From positions 434,001-498,000 of the forward strand of contig CAWJTR010000011.1 of NCBI GenBank assembly GCA_963845735.1: 64,000 bases of DNA. The letters are read 5' to 3'. The notes under the pieces are model-generated. The model had not been told where the DNA came from. It worked only from the letters and a program-made list of their open reading frames with translations, and did not search any database. Source of the DNA: AP-15 sp963845735. GTDB lineage: Bacteria > Pseudomonadota > Alphaproteobacteria > ATCC43930 > CGMCC-115725. Shown here piece after piece: positions 17,273-27,687 of this stretch. The stretch's first letter is position 1. Each line of letters opens with the position of its first letter. Both the position numbers and the translations under genes were made by a program.

Positions 17273-18452
17273 GGCGATCCACCGTGTAGACGATCTGGCG
17301 CTCGTCGACGAACACGTCGTTGATCTGGATGGCCCCGCTCGGCGCGCGCGCCGGCGGTTCCGGTACGAAATAGCCGATCTCGGCCGGCTGATAGGGATTT
17401 GAGGTGTCGTAGGCGCGCAAGCCGCCGTTGAAATAAGTGGCGAGAACGACGCGGTCGGATTTCCACGCATTCGGCTTCGGCAGGTTCTCGTAAAGATTGT
17501 GCGCGCCATAGCGGGCGCCGCGCCGCATGTAGGTGTCGAGCGGCGGCAATGGGCAGGTGGCGATCGGCACCGGGTTGGTCTCGGAGCGCCCGTCGACGAT
17601 CCAGACCAGCTTCGGCCAGTCGGCGCCCTCGGTGCGGGTGCACTCGTCGCTGACGATCAACAGGCCGCGGTCGAAGAACGGCACGACCGTGTGGGTAAAG
17701 CCGAAATAGGGCGGGTGATAGTCCCAGCGCGACACCATCTTCGGGTGCGCCTTGTCTGATATGTCGAGGATCACCAGCCCGCCGTCGATATAGCCGAGAT
17801 AGGCGCGATCGGGGCGTTCCGGATAGACGTTGGTGTTGTGCGGGCGAAAGCCGGTGTCGGCGGCCTCGGGGTGGCGCACCGGCGGCGGCTCGCTGTCGCC
17901 CTCTCTGGTGCCGGGGAGCCACCAGCGCCCGACCTCGACCGGCTTAGACGGGTTCTTCACGTCAATGATCCGATAGAACTGGTCGTCGCGGGGATGGGTC
18001 GGCTGAAAATCGGGCGCGCCGGAGCTCATATGGATGTATTCGCCGTCGGCGAACCACAGCTGATGGACGCCGCGCGAGGTCGGGCCCGAGCAGTCGAAAA
18101 ACGTGATCGAGCGCGGGTTTTCCGGCACCGAGATATCGAACAGCTCGAACCCGGCGGGCTGGAGGCCGGGCTGTGTCGTCTGATAGGCGACCGCCAGGAT
18201 GTCGCCGACCGTCTCCAGCGAGTTCGAGCGCATATGCGATTGCGGCAGGTCGCGGCGGGCGACGATTTTTGGCGTGCGCGGATCGCTGACATCGACCGCG
18301 GTGAAGTTCTTCGGGGCGCTTTCATGGGCGAGCCACAGGATGCGGCGCCCGTCCTTGGCGATCTGGATCGACATGCCCTCGCCGATCCCGCCGAAGCCGT
18401 CGAGCTCATGGTGCGCCAGCTGGCGAAAATTCCAGATCGCGGTTTCGGCCAT
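17235..18452 (-). CDS. LVIVD-repeat (beta-propeller) protein
   Basis: A 405-residue protein made of repeats in which a strand ends in GLVILDISD, FELFDISVPE, FYRIIDVKNPSKP or LRAYDTSNPYQP, the LVIVD pattern (Pfam PF08309, recalled) of seven-bladed propellers. There is no signal peptide at MAETAIWNFRQLAHHEL. The ATG at 18452 is chosen over GTG at 18461 because AGGAG lies eight bases upstream. Conserved His and Cys residues (PHNTNVYP, GFTHTVVPF, SDECTR) could bind metal, which is interesting given the COG0523 GTPase overlapping its 3' end. Biochemical role unknown. Confidence 0.82.
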   Translation of the reverse strand: MAETAIWNFRQLAHHELDGFGGIGEGMSIQIAKDGRRILWLAHESAPKNFTAVDVSDPRTPKIVARRDLPQSHMRSNSLETVGDILAVAYQTTQPGLQPAGFELFDISVPENPRSITFFDCSGPTSRGVHQLWFADGEYIHMSSGAPDFQPTHPRDDQFYRIIDVKNPSKPVEVGRWWLPGTREGDSEPPPVRHPEAADTGFRPHNTNVYPERPDRAYLGYIDGGLVILDISDKAHPKMVSRWDYHPPYFGFTHTVVPFFDRGLLIVSDECTRTEGADWPKLVWIVDGRSETNPVPIATCPLPPLDTYMRRGARYGAHNLYENLPKPNAWKSDRVVLATYFNGGLRAYDTSNPYQPAEIGYFVPEPPARAPSGAIQINDVFVDERQIVYTVDRHVGGLYTLEMDF

Positions 18453-18583
18453 CTTGTCCACTCCTGAAGGGCTGATCGGATATTATGGCTCGCCCTGGTT
18501 CGGGGGAACAGGGCGCGGTTGAGCGCGGGGTCTTTGCGATGCCGAACAATGCGTTCAGGTGCCGGATCGCCGCCGCCGATCAG

Positions 18584-19519
18584 TTAGGCTCCGGGGTCAA
18601 GATCCAGCATCAGCCGCAAATTCTGCACCGCCGCGCCCGAGGCTCCTTTGCCGAGATTGTCGAGACGGGCGACAAGCACGGCGTGGCGGCGCAACTCGTT
18701 GGCCCAGACGTAGAGATCGAGCCGGTTGGTCCCATTGAGCGCCTCCGGTTCGAGCTTGCCATCCCCGTTGCCAACAGCGACCGTTACGTATTCCGAATCC
18801 TCGTAGAAGGCGCGCAGGGCCTCTCGTAAATCGGCGCCAGTGGGCCTCCCGGGCAGATCGTCGAGGTAGAGCGGCACCGAAACGAGCATGCCCTGGCGGA
18901 AATGCCCGACCGAGGGCATGAAGATCGGCCGCCGCGACAGCTCCGCGAAGCGCTCGATCTCCGGCACATGCTTGTGTTCGAAACCAAGTGCGTAAAGCTC
19001 GAAGGCTGGGCCGCCTTCACGATCATGGGCCTCGATCATCGATCTGCCGCCGCCGGAATAACCGCTGACAGCGCTGATCGTGATCGGGTAGTCGGGCGGG
19101 ACGAGCCCCGCTTGGACGAGCGGGCGCAGCAGGCCGATGGCGCCGGTCGGGTAGCAACCGGGATTGGCGACTTTGCGCGACCGCGCGATCTGGCCGGGCT
19201 GATCGGGCGCCATTTCGGGAAAGCCGTAGGTCCATTCGGGATCGACCCGGTGCGCGGTGCTGGCGTCGAGCAATTTCGGCGCGTCGGCGCCCAGCGCCCC
19301 GGCCAGTGCGACCGCCTCGCGTGCGGCATCGTCCGGCAGGCACAGGACGACGAGGTCGCACGCCGCCATCATGTCCTGCCGAGCCGACGGATCCTTGCGC
19401 CGCGCCGCAGGGAGGCTGCGCAACCCTATCTCGGGCACCATTTCGAGCCGCTGTCGGATGCCGAGGCCGGTCGTGCCAGCCTCGCCGTCGATAAAGACGC
19501 TCGGTTGATTGTTCGCCAT
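18584..19519 (-). CDS. argC: N-acetyl-gamma-glutamyl-phosphate reductase (short type)
   Basis: A 311-residue enzyme of arginine biosynthesis that reduces N-acetylglutamyl-5-phosphate with NADPH. The N-terminal dinucleotide motif is GEAGTTGLGIRQRL. The catalytic Cys is in ANPGCYPTGAIGLL, and the active-site His is expected in FMPSVGHFRQGM. The length fits the shorter AGPR type 2 class. ATG at 19519 is preferred to an upstream in-frame TTG at 19540. It stands alone among unrelated genes, which is normal for argC in alphaproteobacteria. Confidence 0.95.
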   Translation of the reverse strand: MANNQPSVFIDGEAGTTGLGIRQRLEMVPEIGLRSLPAARRKDPSARQDMMAACDLVVLCLPDDAAREAVALAGALGADAPKLLDASTAHRVDPEWTYGFPEMAPDQPGQIARSRKVANPGCYPTGAIGLLRPLVQAGLVPPDYPITISAVSGYSGGGRSMIEAHDREGGPAFELYALGFEHKHVPEIERFAELSRRPIFMPSVGHFRQGMLVSVPLYLDDLPGRPTGADLREALRAFYEDSEYVTVAVGNGDGKLEPEALNGTNRLDLYVWANELRRHAVLVARLDNLGKGASGAAVQNLRLMLDLDPGA

Positions 19520-19645
19520 TGAAGCGCCCTGTAATGACAAGCGCGCTTACTAAACTAACTGGCGCCAGCCGTGAAATGGTTTCCATTCCCATCGGCGAAT
19601 ATGCTGCGCTATCGTGCGCAATTCGGGGGAGAGGAGTGAACTGCG

Positions 19646-20861
19646 ATGGATGGAACGGGCGCGCCGCTGAAATGCCTAGCCGGGGTCAAGGTGCTCGACC
19701 TGACCCAGTTCGAAGCTGGCCCTTCCTGCACACGAGGCGCTCGCCTGGCTTGGCGCCGAAGTCGTCAAGGTCGAAAACCCGAAAGGCGGCGAGCCGGGCC
19801 GGACATCGTTTGCGGGACCTCCGAACAGCCCGGATTCCTATTATTTCTTCGAGTTCAACGCCAACAAGAAGTCGGTCACGGTCAATCTGAAATCCGAGCG
19901 CGGTCTGGCGCTGGTCAAGGACATGGCGCGTCGCGCCGATGTCATGATCGAGAACATGGCGCCCGGCACGATCGAGCGCATCGGGCTCGGCTATGACGCG
20001 ATCCGCGCGATCAACCCCGGCATCATCTATGCCCAGGTCAAGGGGTTCGGCGAGGGTAGCCCATACGAAAAGAACCTCGCCTTCGATATGATCGCGCAGG
20101 CCGCGGGCGGCACGATGAGCATCACCGGAGAGCCTGGCGGGCCGCCGATCAGGCCCGGCGTTTCGCTCGGCGACACCGGCACTGGCATGCTGATGGCGAT
20201 CAGCATTCTGGGCGCGCTCTACGAGCGCCGCGCCACCGGCCAGGGCAGGCGCCTCCAGGTGGCGATGCAGGATGCGATGCTGCACTACATCCGTTTCGCG
20301 TTTCAGACCCAAGCGGTCCTGGGTCGGGCCGCGCCCCGCAACAGCAATCGCAGCAACACCGCACCCTCGGGGATCTTCCTTTGCGCCCCAGGCGGTCCGA
20401 ACGACTGGATTTATGTATTCGCCCGCCAGACGGACCACTGGCACCGGCTGCTCAAGCTACTCGGCCGCGAGGAGCTGATCGGCGACCCGCGCTACGAGAC
20501 CGCGCAAGCCCGTGGCGAACGCATCGAGGAGGTCAACGCGATGGTCGCCGATTGGACAAAACGGCGCGACAAGCACGAGGCGATGCGCCTGATCGGCGGC
20601 GCCGGGGTGCCGGCGGGTGCCGTGCTCGACACGATGGAGCTGATGAACGAGCCGAGCTTTACCGAACGCGGCATCCTGCAGACGGCACAGCACCCGACCG
20701 GGCCGTTCAAGATGCCGAGCTGGCCGGTGCGCTTCGACGGCGCCCCACCAAAGCTCGAACCGGCGCCGCTTCTTGGCGAGCATTCGGCCGAGGTCTTTGG
20801 TGAATGGCTCGGCATGAGCGTCGCTGATATCGAGAAACTGCGCAAGGAAGGGGCGATCTGA
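19646..20861 (+). CDS. CaiB/BaiF family (class III) CoA transferase, frameshifted near 19735
   Basis: The start at 19646 (MDGTGAPLKCLAGVKV) is followed by VLDLTQFEAGPSCT. One extra base near 19733 shifts the frame, after which EALAWLGAEVVKVENPKGGE continues in the +1 frame to 20861, giving about 404 residues. The catalytic Asp is in VAMQDAMLHY and the glycine-rich segment in SLGDTGTG. Family III enzymes move CoA between carboxylates (formyl-CoA:oxalate, succinyl-CoA:substrate). It lies 156 bases upstream of a ThDP decarboxylase on the same strand, the classic frc-oxc partnership, so oxalate or a 2-hydroxyacid is a likely substrate (inference). Confidence 0.88.
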
Positions 20862-20892
20862 GAAGTCGAGACCGGCGCAACCAACCATGGTC

Positions 20893-20991
20893 ATGCCCGG
20901 ACTCGTTCTGACTAGTTCCGGGCATCCACGGAGCGAGGACGGACCGCACGAGTGAGACGAAGGCGTGGATGGCCGGGACTAGCCCGGCCAT
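20893..20991. repeat. REP/BIME-like double hairpin
   Basis: The first stem pairs ATGCCCGGA with TCCGGGCAT (20893-20924). The second pairs ATGGCCGGG with CCCGGCCAT (20969-20991). Both share the GGCCGGG/CCCGGCC core known from abundant intergenic palindromes in Bradyrhizobium, Magnetospirillum and relatives (recalled). It lies between the CoA transferase and the ThDP enzyme gene and could stabilise or attenuate a shared transcript. Confidence 0.65.
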
Positions 20992-21017
20992 GACGAAATG
21001 TAGGAGGAGACAGCAAG

Positions 21018-22664
21018 ATGGCGGAACTCGCAGGCTACGAAATCCTGGCGAAATGCCTGAAGGCACAAGGCGTCAAGGATCTGTTCTACATCATGGGCGG
21101 GCCGATGCTGGATGCCGAAAGCACCTGCATCAAGGAGGGCATCCGCGCGATCGACACCCGCCACGAGCAGGGTGCGGCCTATATGGCGCAGGCCTATTCA
21201 CGGGTGACGCAAGGGCCGGGCGTGTGCATGGCAGCGAGCGGACCCGCTACCCTCAATCTCGGCACCGGTCTCGCCAACGCGCTGATCGATTGCTGCCCGG
21301 TCGTCGCCTTTGGCGGGTCGAGCCCGATCAGCCAGTTCGGCCGCCAGGTCTTTCAGGAGATCGATCAGGTCGCGGCGTTGAAGGCGTGCGTCAAATACGC
21401 CGACCGGGTCCACAATCTGAAGCGCATCCCGCAACAGGTCAATTTTGCGTTTCAGAAGGCGCTGAACGGCAAGCCGGGCCCGGTCTATCTCGATTTCCCC
21501 GGCGACGTGCTCTACCTCAAGGTCGACGAGGCGGATGTCGATTGGAGCTATTGCGGCCGGCCGATCATCGAGGCGCGTCCCTATGCCGAGCCGAAGGCGA
21601 TCAACGCGCTCGTCGACGCGATCAACAAGGCCAAACAGCCGATCATCTGCTCGGGCGGCGGGGTGTTGTGGTCGAAGGCGTGGAACGAGATGCGGGCCTT
21701 TGTCGAGAAGGCCGGGATCCCGTTCTACACGACCCCGCAAGGCCGCGGCGTGGTGCCGGACGACCACCCCTATTCCTATCTGACGATGCGCAACAGCGCG
21801 TTTCGCGACGCCGATCTGATCATCATCCTCGGCACGCGGATGAACTATGTGATCGGCCACGCCGCACCGCCGCGTTTCAACAAGGACGCGACGATCGCCC
21901 GGATCGAGATCGACCCCGAGGAGCTCGGCATGTCCGCGCGCAATGTCGACATCCCGGTCGTCGGCGACTGCAGATCGGTCCTGCAGCAGCTGATCGACGC
22001 GATCGACGGCAAGACCGCCGACCGCTTCCAGGGCTGGCGGCAGAAGCTGGCCGACGGCGAGGCGGCCAAGCGCACCGGCCCCGGCGGCAACTACCCGACC
22101 GACGGCGACATCCACCCGCTGCGGCTGTGCGAGGAGGTCAAGAACTTCATGAAGCGCGACGCGATCCTGTGCGTCGACGGGCAGGAGATCCTCAATTTCG
22201 GCCGCCAGTCGATCCCGACCTACACGCCGGGCCACCGGCTCAATTCGGGGCCGTTCGGCACGATGGGGGTGGGGCTGCCGTTTGCGGTCGGCGCCAAGGC
22301 GGCCAAGCCCGGGACCCAGGTCATCTGCCTGCACGGCGACGGCTCGTTCGGGCAGAACGCGATGGAGCTCGACACCGCGGTCCGCCACAAATTGCCGCTG
22401 CTGTGCGTCATCAGCCTGAACGGCGGCTGGACCGCCGACCCCGAAGGCAACAAGCCCGGCCGCTATCTCGGCTACACCCGCTACGACATCATGGCCCAAG
22501 GGCTCGGCTGCCATGGCGAATATGTCGAGCAGCCCGAGGACATCCGCCCGGCCCTGGAGCGCGCGCAGAAAAAGGTCGACGAGGGCATGGTGGCGCTGGT
22601 CAACGTCAAGACCGACTACCGCGCCCGCGCCACGACGGTCCAATTCTCGAGCCGCATGACCTGA
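21018..22664 (+). CDS. ThDP-dependent oxalyl-CoA decarboxylase / 2-hydroxyacyl-CoA lyase-like enzyme
   Basis: A 548-residue thiamine-diphosphate enzyme. The N-terminal PYR domain carries the catalytic Glu in TRHEQGAAYMAQAYSR, the middle domain reads IICSGGGVLWSKA, and the C-terminal PP domain has the ThDP/Mg motif GDGSFGQNAMELDTA ending near ISLN. The best overall family fit is oxalyl-CoA decarboxylase or HACL1-like lyase rather than acetolactate synthase. The oxalyl-CoA decarboxylase segment read as YEEMDQ is FQEIDQ here, so one Glu is kept and the Tyr is changed, which makes strict oxalyl-CoA specificity uncertain. GGAGGAGA lies just upstream of the start. It pairs with the CoA transferase upstream. 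Confidence 0.88.
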   Translation: MAELAGYEILAKCLKAQGVKDLFYIMGGPMLDAESTCIKEGIRAIDTRHEQGAAYMAQAYSRVTQGPGVCMAASGPATLNLGTGLANALIDCCPVVAFGGSSPISQFGRQVFQEIDQVAALKACVKYADRVHNLKRIPQQVNFAFQKALNGKPGPVYLDFPGDVLYLKVDEADVDWSYCGRPIIEARPYAEPKAINALVDAINKAKQPIICSGGGVLWSKAWNEMRAFVEKAGIPFYTTPQGRGVVPDDHPYSYLTMRNSAFRDADLIIILGTRMNYVIGHAAPPRFNKDATIARIEIDPEELGMSARNVDIPVVGDCRSVLQQLIDAIDGKTADRFQGWRQKLADGEAAKRTGPGGNYPTDGDIHPLRLCEEVKNFMKRDAILCVDGQEILNFGRQSIPTYTPGHRLNSGPFGTMGVGLPFAVGAKAAKPGTQVICLHGDGSFGQNAMELDTAVRHKLPLLCVISLNGGWTADPEGNKPGRYLGYTRYDIMAQGLGCHGEYVEQPEDIRPALERAQKKVDEGMVALVNVKTDYRARATTVQFSSRMT

Positions 22665-22782
22665 GCCGCACCGGCGCACTCTGCGCGAATGGGGGCACCT
22701 TCGCGCTCCTATTCCTGCGGGAGAAAGTGAGGCGCCAACTGATCGCCTCTGCTTTACCTCGATGTTTATGTTGAGGCTCCCG

Positions 22783-23855
22783 TTAAGCGAAGGCGCGGCG
22801 GATGTTGCCCCAATCTTCGATCGCGTGCTCCTGGCCGGGGACGATCTGGATCGCGATTTCGCTGTAGCCGGCGGCGAAGAGCGCGGCGATCCGGTCTTTG
22901 ATTTCCTTTTCGGTCCCGGTGATCGTCGTCAGGCGGATCAGCTCGGCGGTGACGAACGGCCGCTCCTCGGGCTTGACGAACATCAGATGGCCGCGGTGGT
23001 TTTCGAGATAGTGCGCGCCTTGCGGCCGGAAATCGCGCGCCAGCTCGACATATGCCGGCGACCGTCTCGGCGATCGCAGCCGGGACCGGCGTCGTGTTCG
23101 GGAAACCGGCCAATGCCTGGTCGGCGGCACGGTGCAGCAGCATCGCGGCGCGCGGGCCGGCTTGGGCGATGGCGCGCGGGCTATCGGCGGGCTCGCCCTC
23201 TTCCAGGATCGCGCCGCCGGTCAGCACCACCGAGTTCGAGCGCGTCGGCGGCGTGCCCGGCGGCTTCGCGGCCCGATTGCATCTCGCGCAACGCGGCGCT
23301 CGCCGCCTCGGCATCGCCAATCGTGCTGATCCAGCCGGCGCCGAGCCTCGCGGTCAGCGCCTGCGCCCGCGGGCCGGTAGCGGCGACGTAGAGGCCGATC
23401 GGATCCTTGGTGTTGATCAGGCCAAGCTCGGGGTTCAGCAGCCGGATCAGGCGCGTCTTGCCCTCGATCTCGGCCTCGACCGTCTCCCCGCGCAGCAACG
23501 CCTGAACCACGCGGACATATTCTTCCATGTCCGCCAGCTTGACCGCGCCGAGCCCCATCGCCCGCCGGCCGGTAAAGCCGGTGCCGACCCCGAAATCGAT
23601 CCGTCCCGGCGCCAACTTATTCAACGAGGCAAAGGCGTTGGCCGCCACCGCCGCGATGCGGTTCGATGGGATCAGGACGCCGGTGCCGAGCCGGATCTGC
23701 GTCGTCTTGATCGCCGCCGCGGCCATCGCCACAAACGGGTCGGCGCTCAGCATCTGGGTGTCGTAGAACCACGCGCGCGAGAACCCGAGCTCCTCGGCCC
23801 GCCGCACGACCCGCCACGAATCGGCATCGGTCGGGATGGCGATGGCGAATTTCAT
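22783..23855 (-). CDS. LLM-class flavin-dependent oxidoreductase, two frame breaks
   Basis: A luciferase-like monooxygenase fold starting MKFAIAIPTDADSW with RLGTGVLIPSNR and GRIDFGVGTGFTGRRAMGLG, typical of the F420/FMN LLM family. The first break is near 23260 (after SGREAAGHAADALE). The second frame reads VVLTGGAILEEGEP and ends near 23060. The third frame carries the C-terminus (FRPQGAHYLENHRGHL, EIAIQIVPGQEHAIEDWGNI). The corrected length is about 357 residues. It starts 22 bases after trxA stops, so it is probably the last gene of the tsaE-addA-trxA transcript. Substrate unknown. Confidence 0.83.
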
Positions 23856-23877
23856 GGTCATCCAATATTGCTGCCGG

Positions 23878-24198
23878 TCACAGCAGCGAATCGACCCATT
23901 CGTAGAGTTTGGTTTTGGGCAGCGCGCCGACTTTGGTCCCGGCGACTTTGCCGGACTTGAACAGGATCATCGTCGGGATGCCGCGCACGCCGTATTTTGT
24001 CGGCGACTGCGGGTTCTCGTCGATGTTGACCTTGGCGACGGTCAGCTTGCCGGCCTTGTCGGCGGCGAGATCTTCGAGGAACGGCCCAATCATCTTGCAC
24101 GGGCCGCACCACTCGGCCCAGAAATCGACGAGAACCGGCCCCTCGGCGGAAAGCACATCGGTCTCAAAGCTGCTGTCGGTGACGGCGGTCGGCTTCAT
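23878..24198 (-). CDS. trxA: Thioredoxin
   Basis: A 106-residue thioredoxin with the redox motif WAEWCGPCKMI and the cis-Pro in GIPTMILFKSG. The ATG at 24198 has AGAGGATG upstream, giving the standard length without an N-terminal extension. It lies 55 bases after addA, an arrangement common in alphaproteobacteria. It acts as a general cytoplasmic disulfide reductase. The frame is intact. Confidence 0.96.
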   Translation of the reverse strand: MKPTAVTDSSFETDVLSAEGPVLVDFWAEWCGPCKMIGPFLEDLAADKAGKLTVAKVNIDENPQSPTKYGVRGIPTMILFKSGKVAGTKVGALPKTKLYEWVDSLL

Positions 24199-24253
24199 CG
24201 CATCATCCTCTTGCTCAAACGCGGCTGACATTAGGGGCGGCAAAAAAGCGCCG

Positions 24254-27200
24254 TCAAGGCAGGTGCCCTGCGAGCCGCTCGGGGCTGATCGGCATCAAAA
24301 GCGGCCCTTGCGTCCATAGCAGAGCGCAGCGGATGTCGCGGCCGGGATAGATGCGGGCGAGCGCCGCGCTATAGATAGCCAGCTGGCGCAGGTAGATCGG
24401 CGCCACCTCGGCTTCGTTCGCCGGCACCGGGCGCAAGGTCTTGTAATCGACGATCAGCACATGGTCGGGGGCGACGACGAGGCGGTCGATCTGCCCCGAC
24501 AACGCGTGCCGGCCAACGAGCCCGACCAGCGGCACCTCGGCATGCGAATCCGGACCGAACAGAGCCCTGAAATCGGGATGGCTCAGCACCGCCAGGATTT
24601 CTTGGCGGATCTCGTCCTGCTCCTCGGCTGAAAGGGCGTGGGTCGGCAAGGCCAGAAAGCGCCGGGCCGCCGCGTCGCGCTCGGTTTCCGGCAGCTCGGG
24701 CAGGCTTTGCAACAGCCGGTGGACCAGGAGGCCGCGCTTGAACCGGTCGCGTCCGCCGGCCGCGAGCGGCGACAGGGTCGGCGGCTCCTCGCCGTCCGGC
24801 CTTGACGGCAGCAACGGCCGCGGCGGGTCCGGCTCGACCGGCGGCGGCGCCGTCGCCCAGCCCGGCAACAGCGTCGCTTCTCCCGCCGCAACAGCCATCG
24901 CCGGCTCGCGGTAAGGCGGGACGGTCTGCGCGCTTTCGATGCGCAGTCCATCGCCCGACCAGCCCTCTTCTTCGCCGATCAGCGGTTTCGCGTCGAAGGC
25001 AAAGGGTTGGGCGCACTCAGTGAGACCGGCACGGCACAGCGTGTGCCAGCAGATCTGTTGCGGCGGCCGCAGAGTCTGCCAGCCGCATATATAGAGCCGG
25101 TCCTGCGCGCGGGTCAGACCGACATACAACAGGCGGCGGTATTCCTGCATCTGGCGGTCCCGCCACGCAGTCTTTTCCGCGACATAACGGGCGGCGACAT
25201 GATCGCCGGGCGGCTTCCACAATGGCAGTTCGTCATCGCTCCACAGCACCGCCACCTTCTGGTCGGGGACCGCCATCGTATCCGGCAGGAAGACCACCGG
25301 CGCTTCGAGGCCCTTGGCGCCGTGCACGGTCAGGATGCGGACCTCGTCGCGCGGGCGGGCCGCGAAATCGCGCTTGACCTCGGTGGCGGCGGCCGTCAGC
25401 CAGCGCAGAAACCCCTGCAGCGACGGCACATGCTCGCGCTCATAGGCGAGCGCCAAACCGAGGAACTCTTCGACCGGGTCTTCGGCCTCGGGGCCGAGGC
25501 GATGCAGCAGCGCCCGCCGCCCTCCCTCGGCGCCGAGGATTTCGCCATAAAGCTCATAGGGCGGAACGAAATCGGCGCGGGCGAGCCAGGCCGAAAGCCG
25601 GTCGGCGGCGCGGCGCAGTTTCGCGCTCGATTCGGCGCGCAGGCGCAGGCGGTTCCACAGGGTTTCCTTGTCGCGCGCATAGCAGAGGTCGAACAGCGCC
25701 TCTTCGTCGATGTCGAAGAGCGGGCTTTTCAGCACCGTGGCGAGGGTCAGATCATCCTCGGGCAGCAGCAGAAAGCGGCCAAGCGCCACCAGATCCTGCA
25801 CCGCCAATTGCTCGGTCAGCACCAGGCGGTCGGCGCCGGCGACCGGGACGCCGCGCTGTTTCAAGGCGCGCAGCAATTCGCCGACGAATTCGTTGCGACG
25901 GCGCACCAGCACCATGATGTCGCCGGGCCGCAGCGGCCGGTCGCGCGCTTCCAGCCGCTCGCCGGTGGCGAGCCATTGCCCGATCGTAGCGGCGATGGCG
26001 CGGGCGAGCCGGGCATAAGGCTCGGCCACGCGCTTGCGGGTGACCGGCAATTCCTCGTCGTCAGGCTCGTCTTCCTGCGCCGGCACGACCGGCGGCCATA
26101 GCTCGACCCGGCCGGCGTGACCGGCGCGGTTGGCGATATGGCGAATTTCGCTGCCGTCGAGCGCTACCCCGTGCCGCGCTTCAGGCTGGCGGAAAATCGC
26201 ATCGACGGCCTGCAATATCGGCTCGGTCGAGCGGAACGAGACGGCGAGCGGCAGCTCCAGCCAAGCCTGGTTGACGTTATTGACCCGCTGCTCGAAATGC
26301 TGCCGCATGCGCAGAAAGGCCTGCGGGTCGGCGCGCTGAAAGCTGTAGATCGACTGCTTCGTATCGCCGACCGCAAAGATCGTGCGGATCGGGTGGCGGG
26401 CGCCCTCGCCGGCGAAGAACTCCTCGGCCAGGGCGGCGACGATCTGCCATTGCTCGGGGTTGGTGTCCTGGGCTTCGTCGATCAGGATATGGTCGAGTCC
26501 GCCATCGAGCTTGAACAAGACCCAGGGCGCCACCCCCGGCCGGTGCAACAGCGCCAGCGCGGTCAGCACCAAATCGTCGAAATCGAGCACGCCCTTCAGC
26601 CGCTTGGCCTCGCCGTACTCGCGTAACAACCTGTCGCCGAGCCGCATCAGCGCGCAAGTCGCCTCGCGCACGACGAGCGCGGCGCGCATCCGACGCAGTT
26701 GGAGGACCCGCTGGGCTTCCGCGCCGAGGATTTCGACAGCGTCGCAGGCGGCCTTGCACGCCGCACCCTTTGTGATCAGAGACTTCCGGATCTCGCCTTC
26801 GTCTGTCAGATAAACGCGTTCATAGGCGGCCAACATGTCGCGCCGGCTCCGCGGCTCGGCAGCGCACCAATCGGCGATCGCGGTACCGCGCTTGCTGTCG
26901 GCATCCGACCCGTCCGCCAGCGCTGCGGCGGCGGCGCGCAATGAGGTCTCATCGCCGGCGTCCTCGGCGCAGAATTCCTCGACCAAGGATTCGATCGGTC
27001 GTCTCTTCCGCCAGAGACAGCGCCGCCGACAATTTGCGCCGCAAACCCGCGTGGCCGTGGCGCAACGCCCGTTGAAGCTTGCCGCGCTCCTGGGCGAGCG
27101 CCCGCATCAGCTCGCCAAAGCGCTCCTCTGCGGTGTAGTCCGCGACGATCGCAAGCGCCTCGGTGAGCTCGGGATCACCGCTCCTCGCGCGCCGCTATGA

Positions 27201-27687
27201 TCACGTTCTGCGCGGCTTCGCCCAGTAGCTCGTCGGCGCCGCGCTCTTCGATCACGGCGAACTCGGGCGACACGCCGGCTTCGAGCGGAAAGCGGCGCAG
27301 CAGGGTTTGGCAGAAGGCGTGAATCGTCGAAATCTTGATCCCGCCCGGCGTGTCGAGAACCAGCGCGAACAGCCGGCGCGCGCGGGCAATCGTCTCTTCG
27401 TCGGCGAATTCCCCGGTCAACTGCTGAAGCGTTTGCACCAGTTCACCCGCCGGCAATGTCGCCCATTTTGCGAGTTCGCCATCGAGCCGGTTCGCCATTT
27501 CGGCCGCGGCGGCGCGGGTGAAGGTCAGGCACAGGATGCGCGCCGGGTCGGTGCCTTCCAGCATCAGCCGCAACAGCCGATCGGTCAGCACTGTCGTCTT
27601 GCCGGTCCCGGCCGAAGCCTCGACCCAGACCGAAGCGCGCGGATGGGCCGCCCACGGAGCGGTGCGGGTATGGAAGGCGCCTACCAT
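24254..27687 (-). CDS. addA: Double-strand break repair helicase-nuclease AddA, two frame breaks
   Basis: A UvrD-type helicase with a C-terminal RecB nuclease domain, about 1144 residues after correction. Walker A is VEASAGTGKTTVLTDR, followed by LCLTFTRAAAAEM, the Walker B-type ILIDEAQDTNPEQW, AVGDTKQSIYSFQRADP and ILTVHGAKGLEAPVVFLPD. The nuclease motif includes VLIVDYKT. The frame breaks near 27180 and near 27000; the stretch between them (DPELTEALAIVADYTAEERF) lies in a third frame. The start ATG at 27687 overlaps the addB stop as ATGGTAG, showing translational coupling. With AddB it resects double-strand breaks for RecA loading. Confidence 0.93.

Noticed and set aside
21198..22679. 493-residue minus-strand frame opposite the ThDP enzyme
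   Set aside because: Typical GC-rich antisense shadow (Arg/Asp/Val/His-rich) of a well-supported gene.
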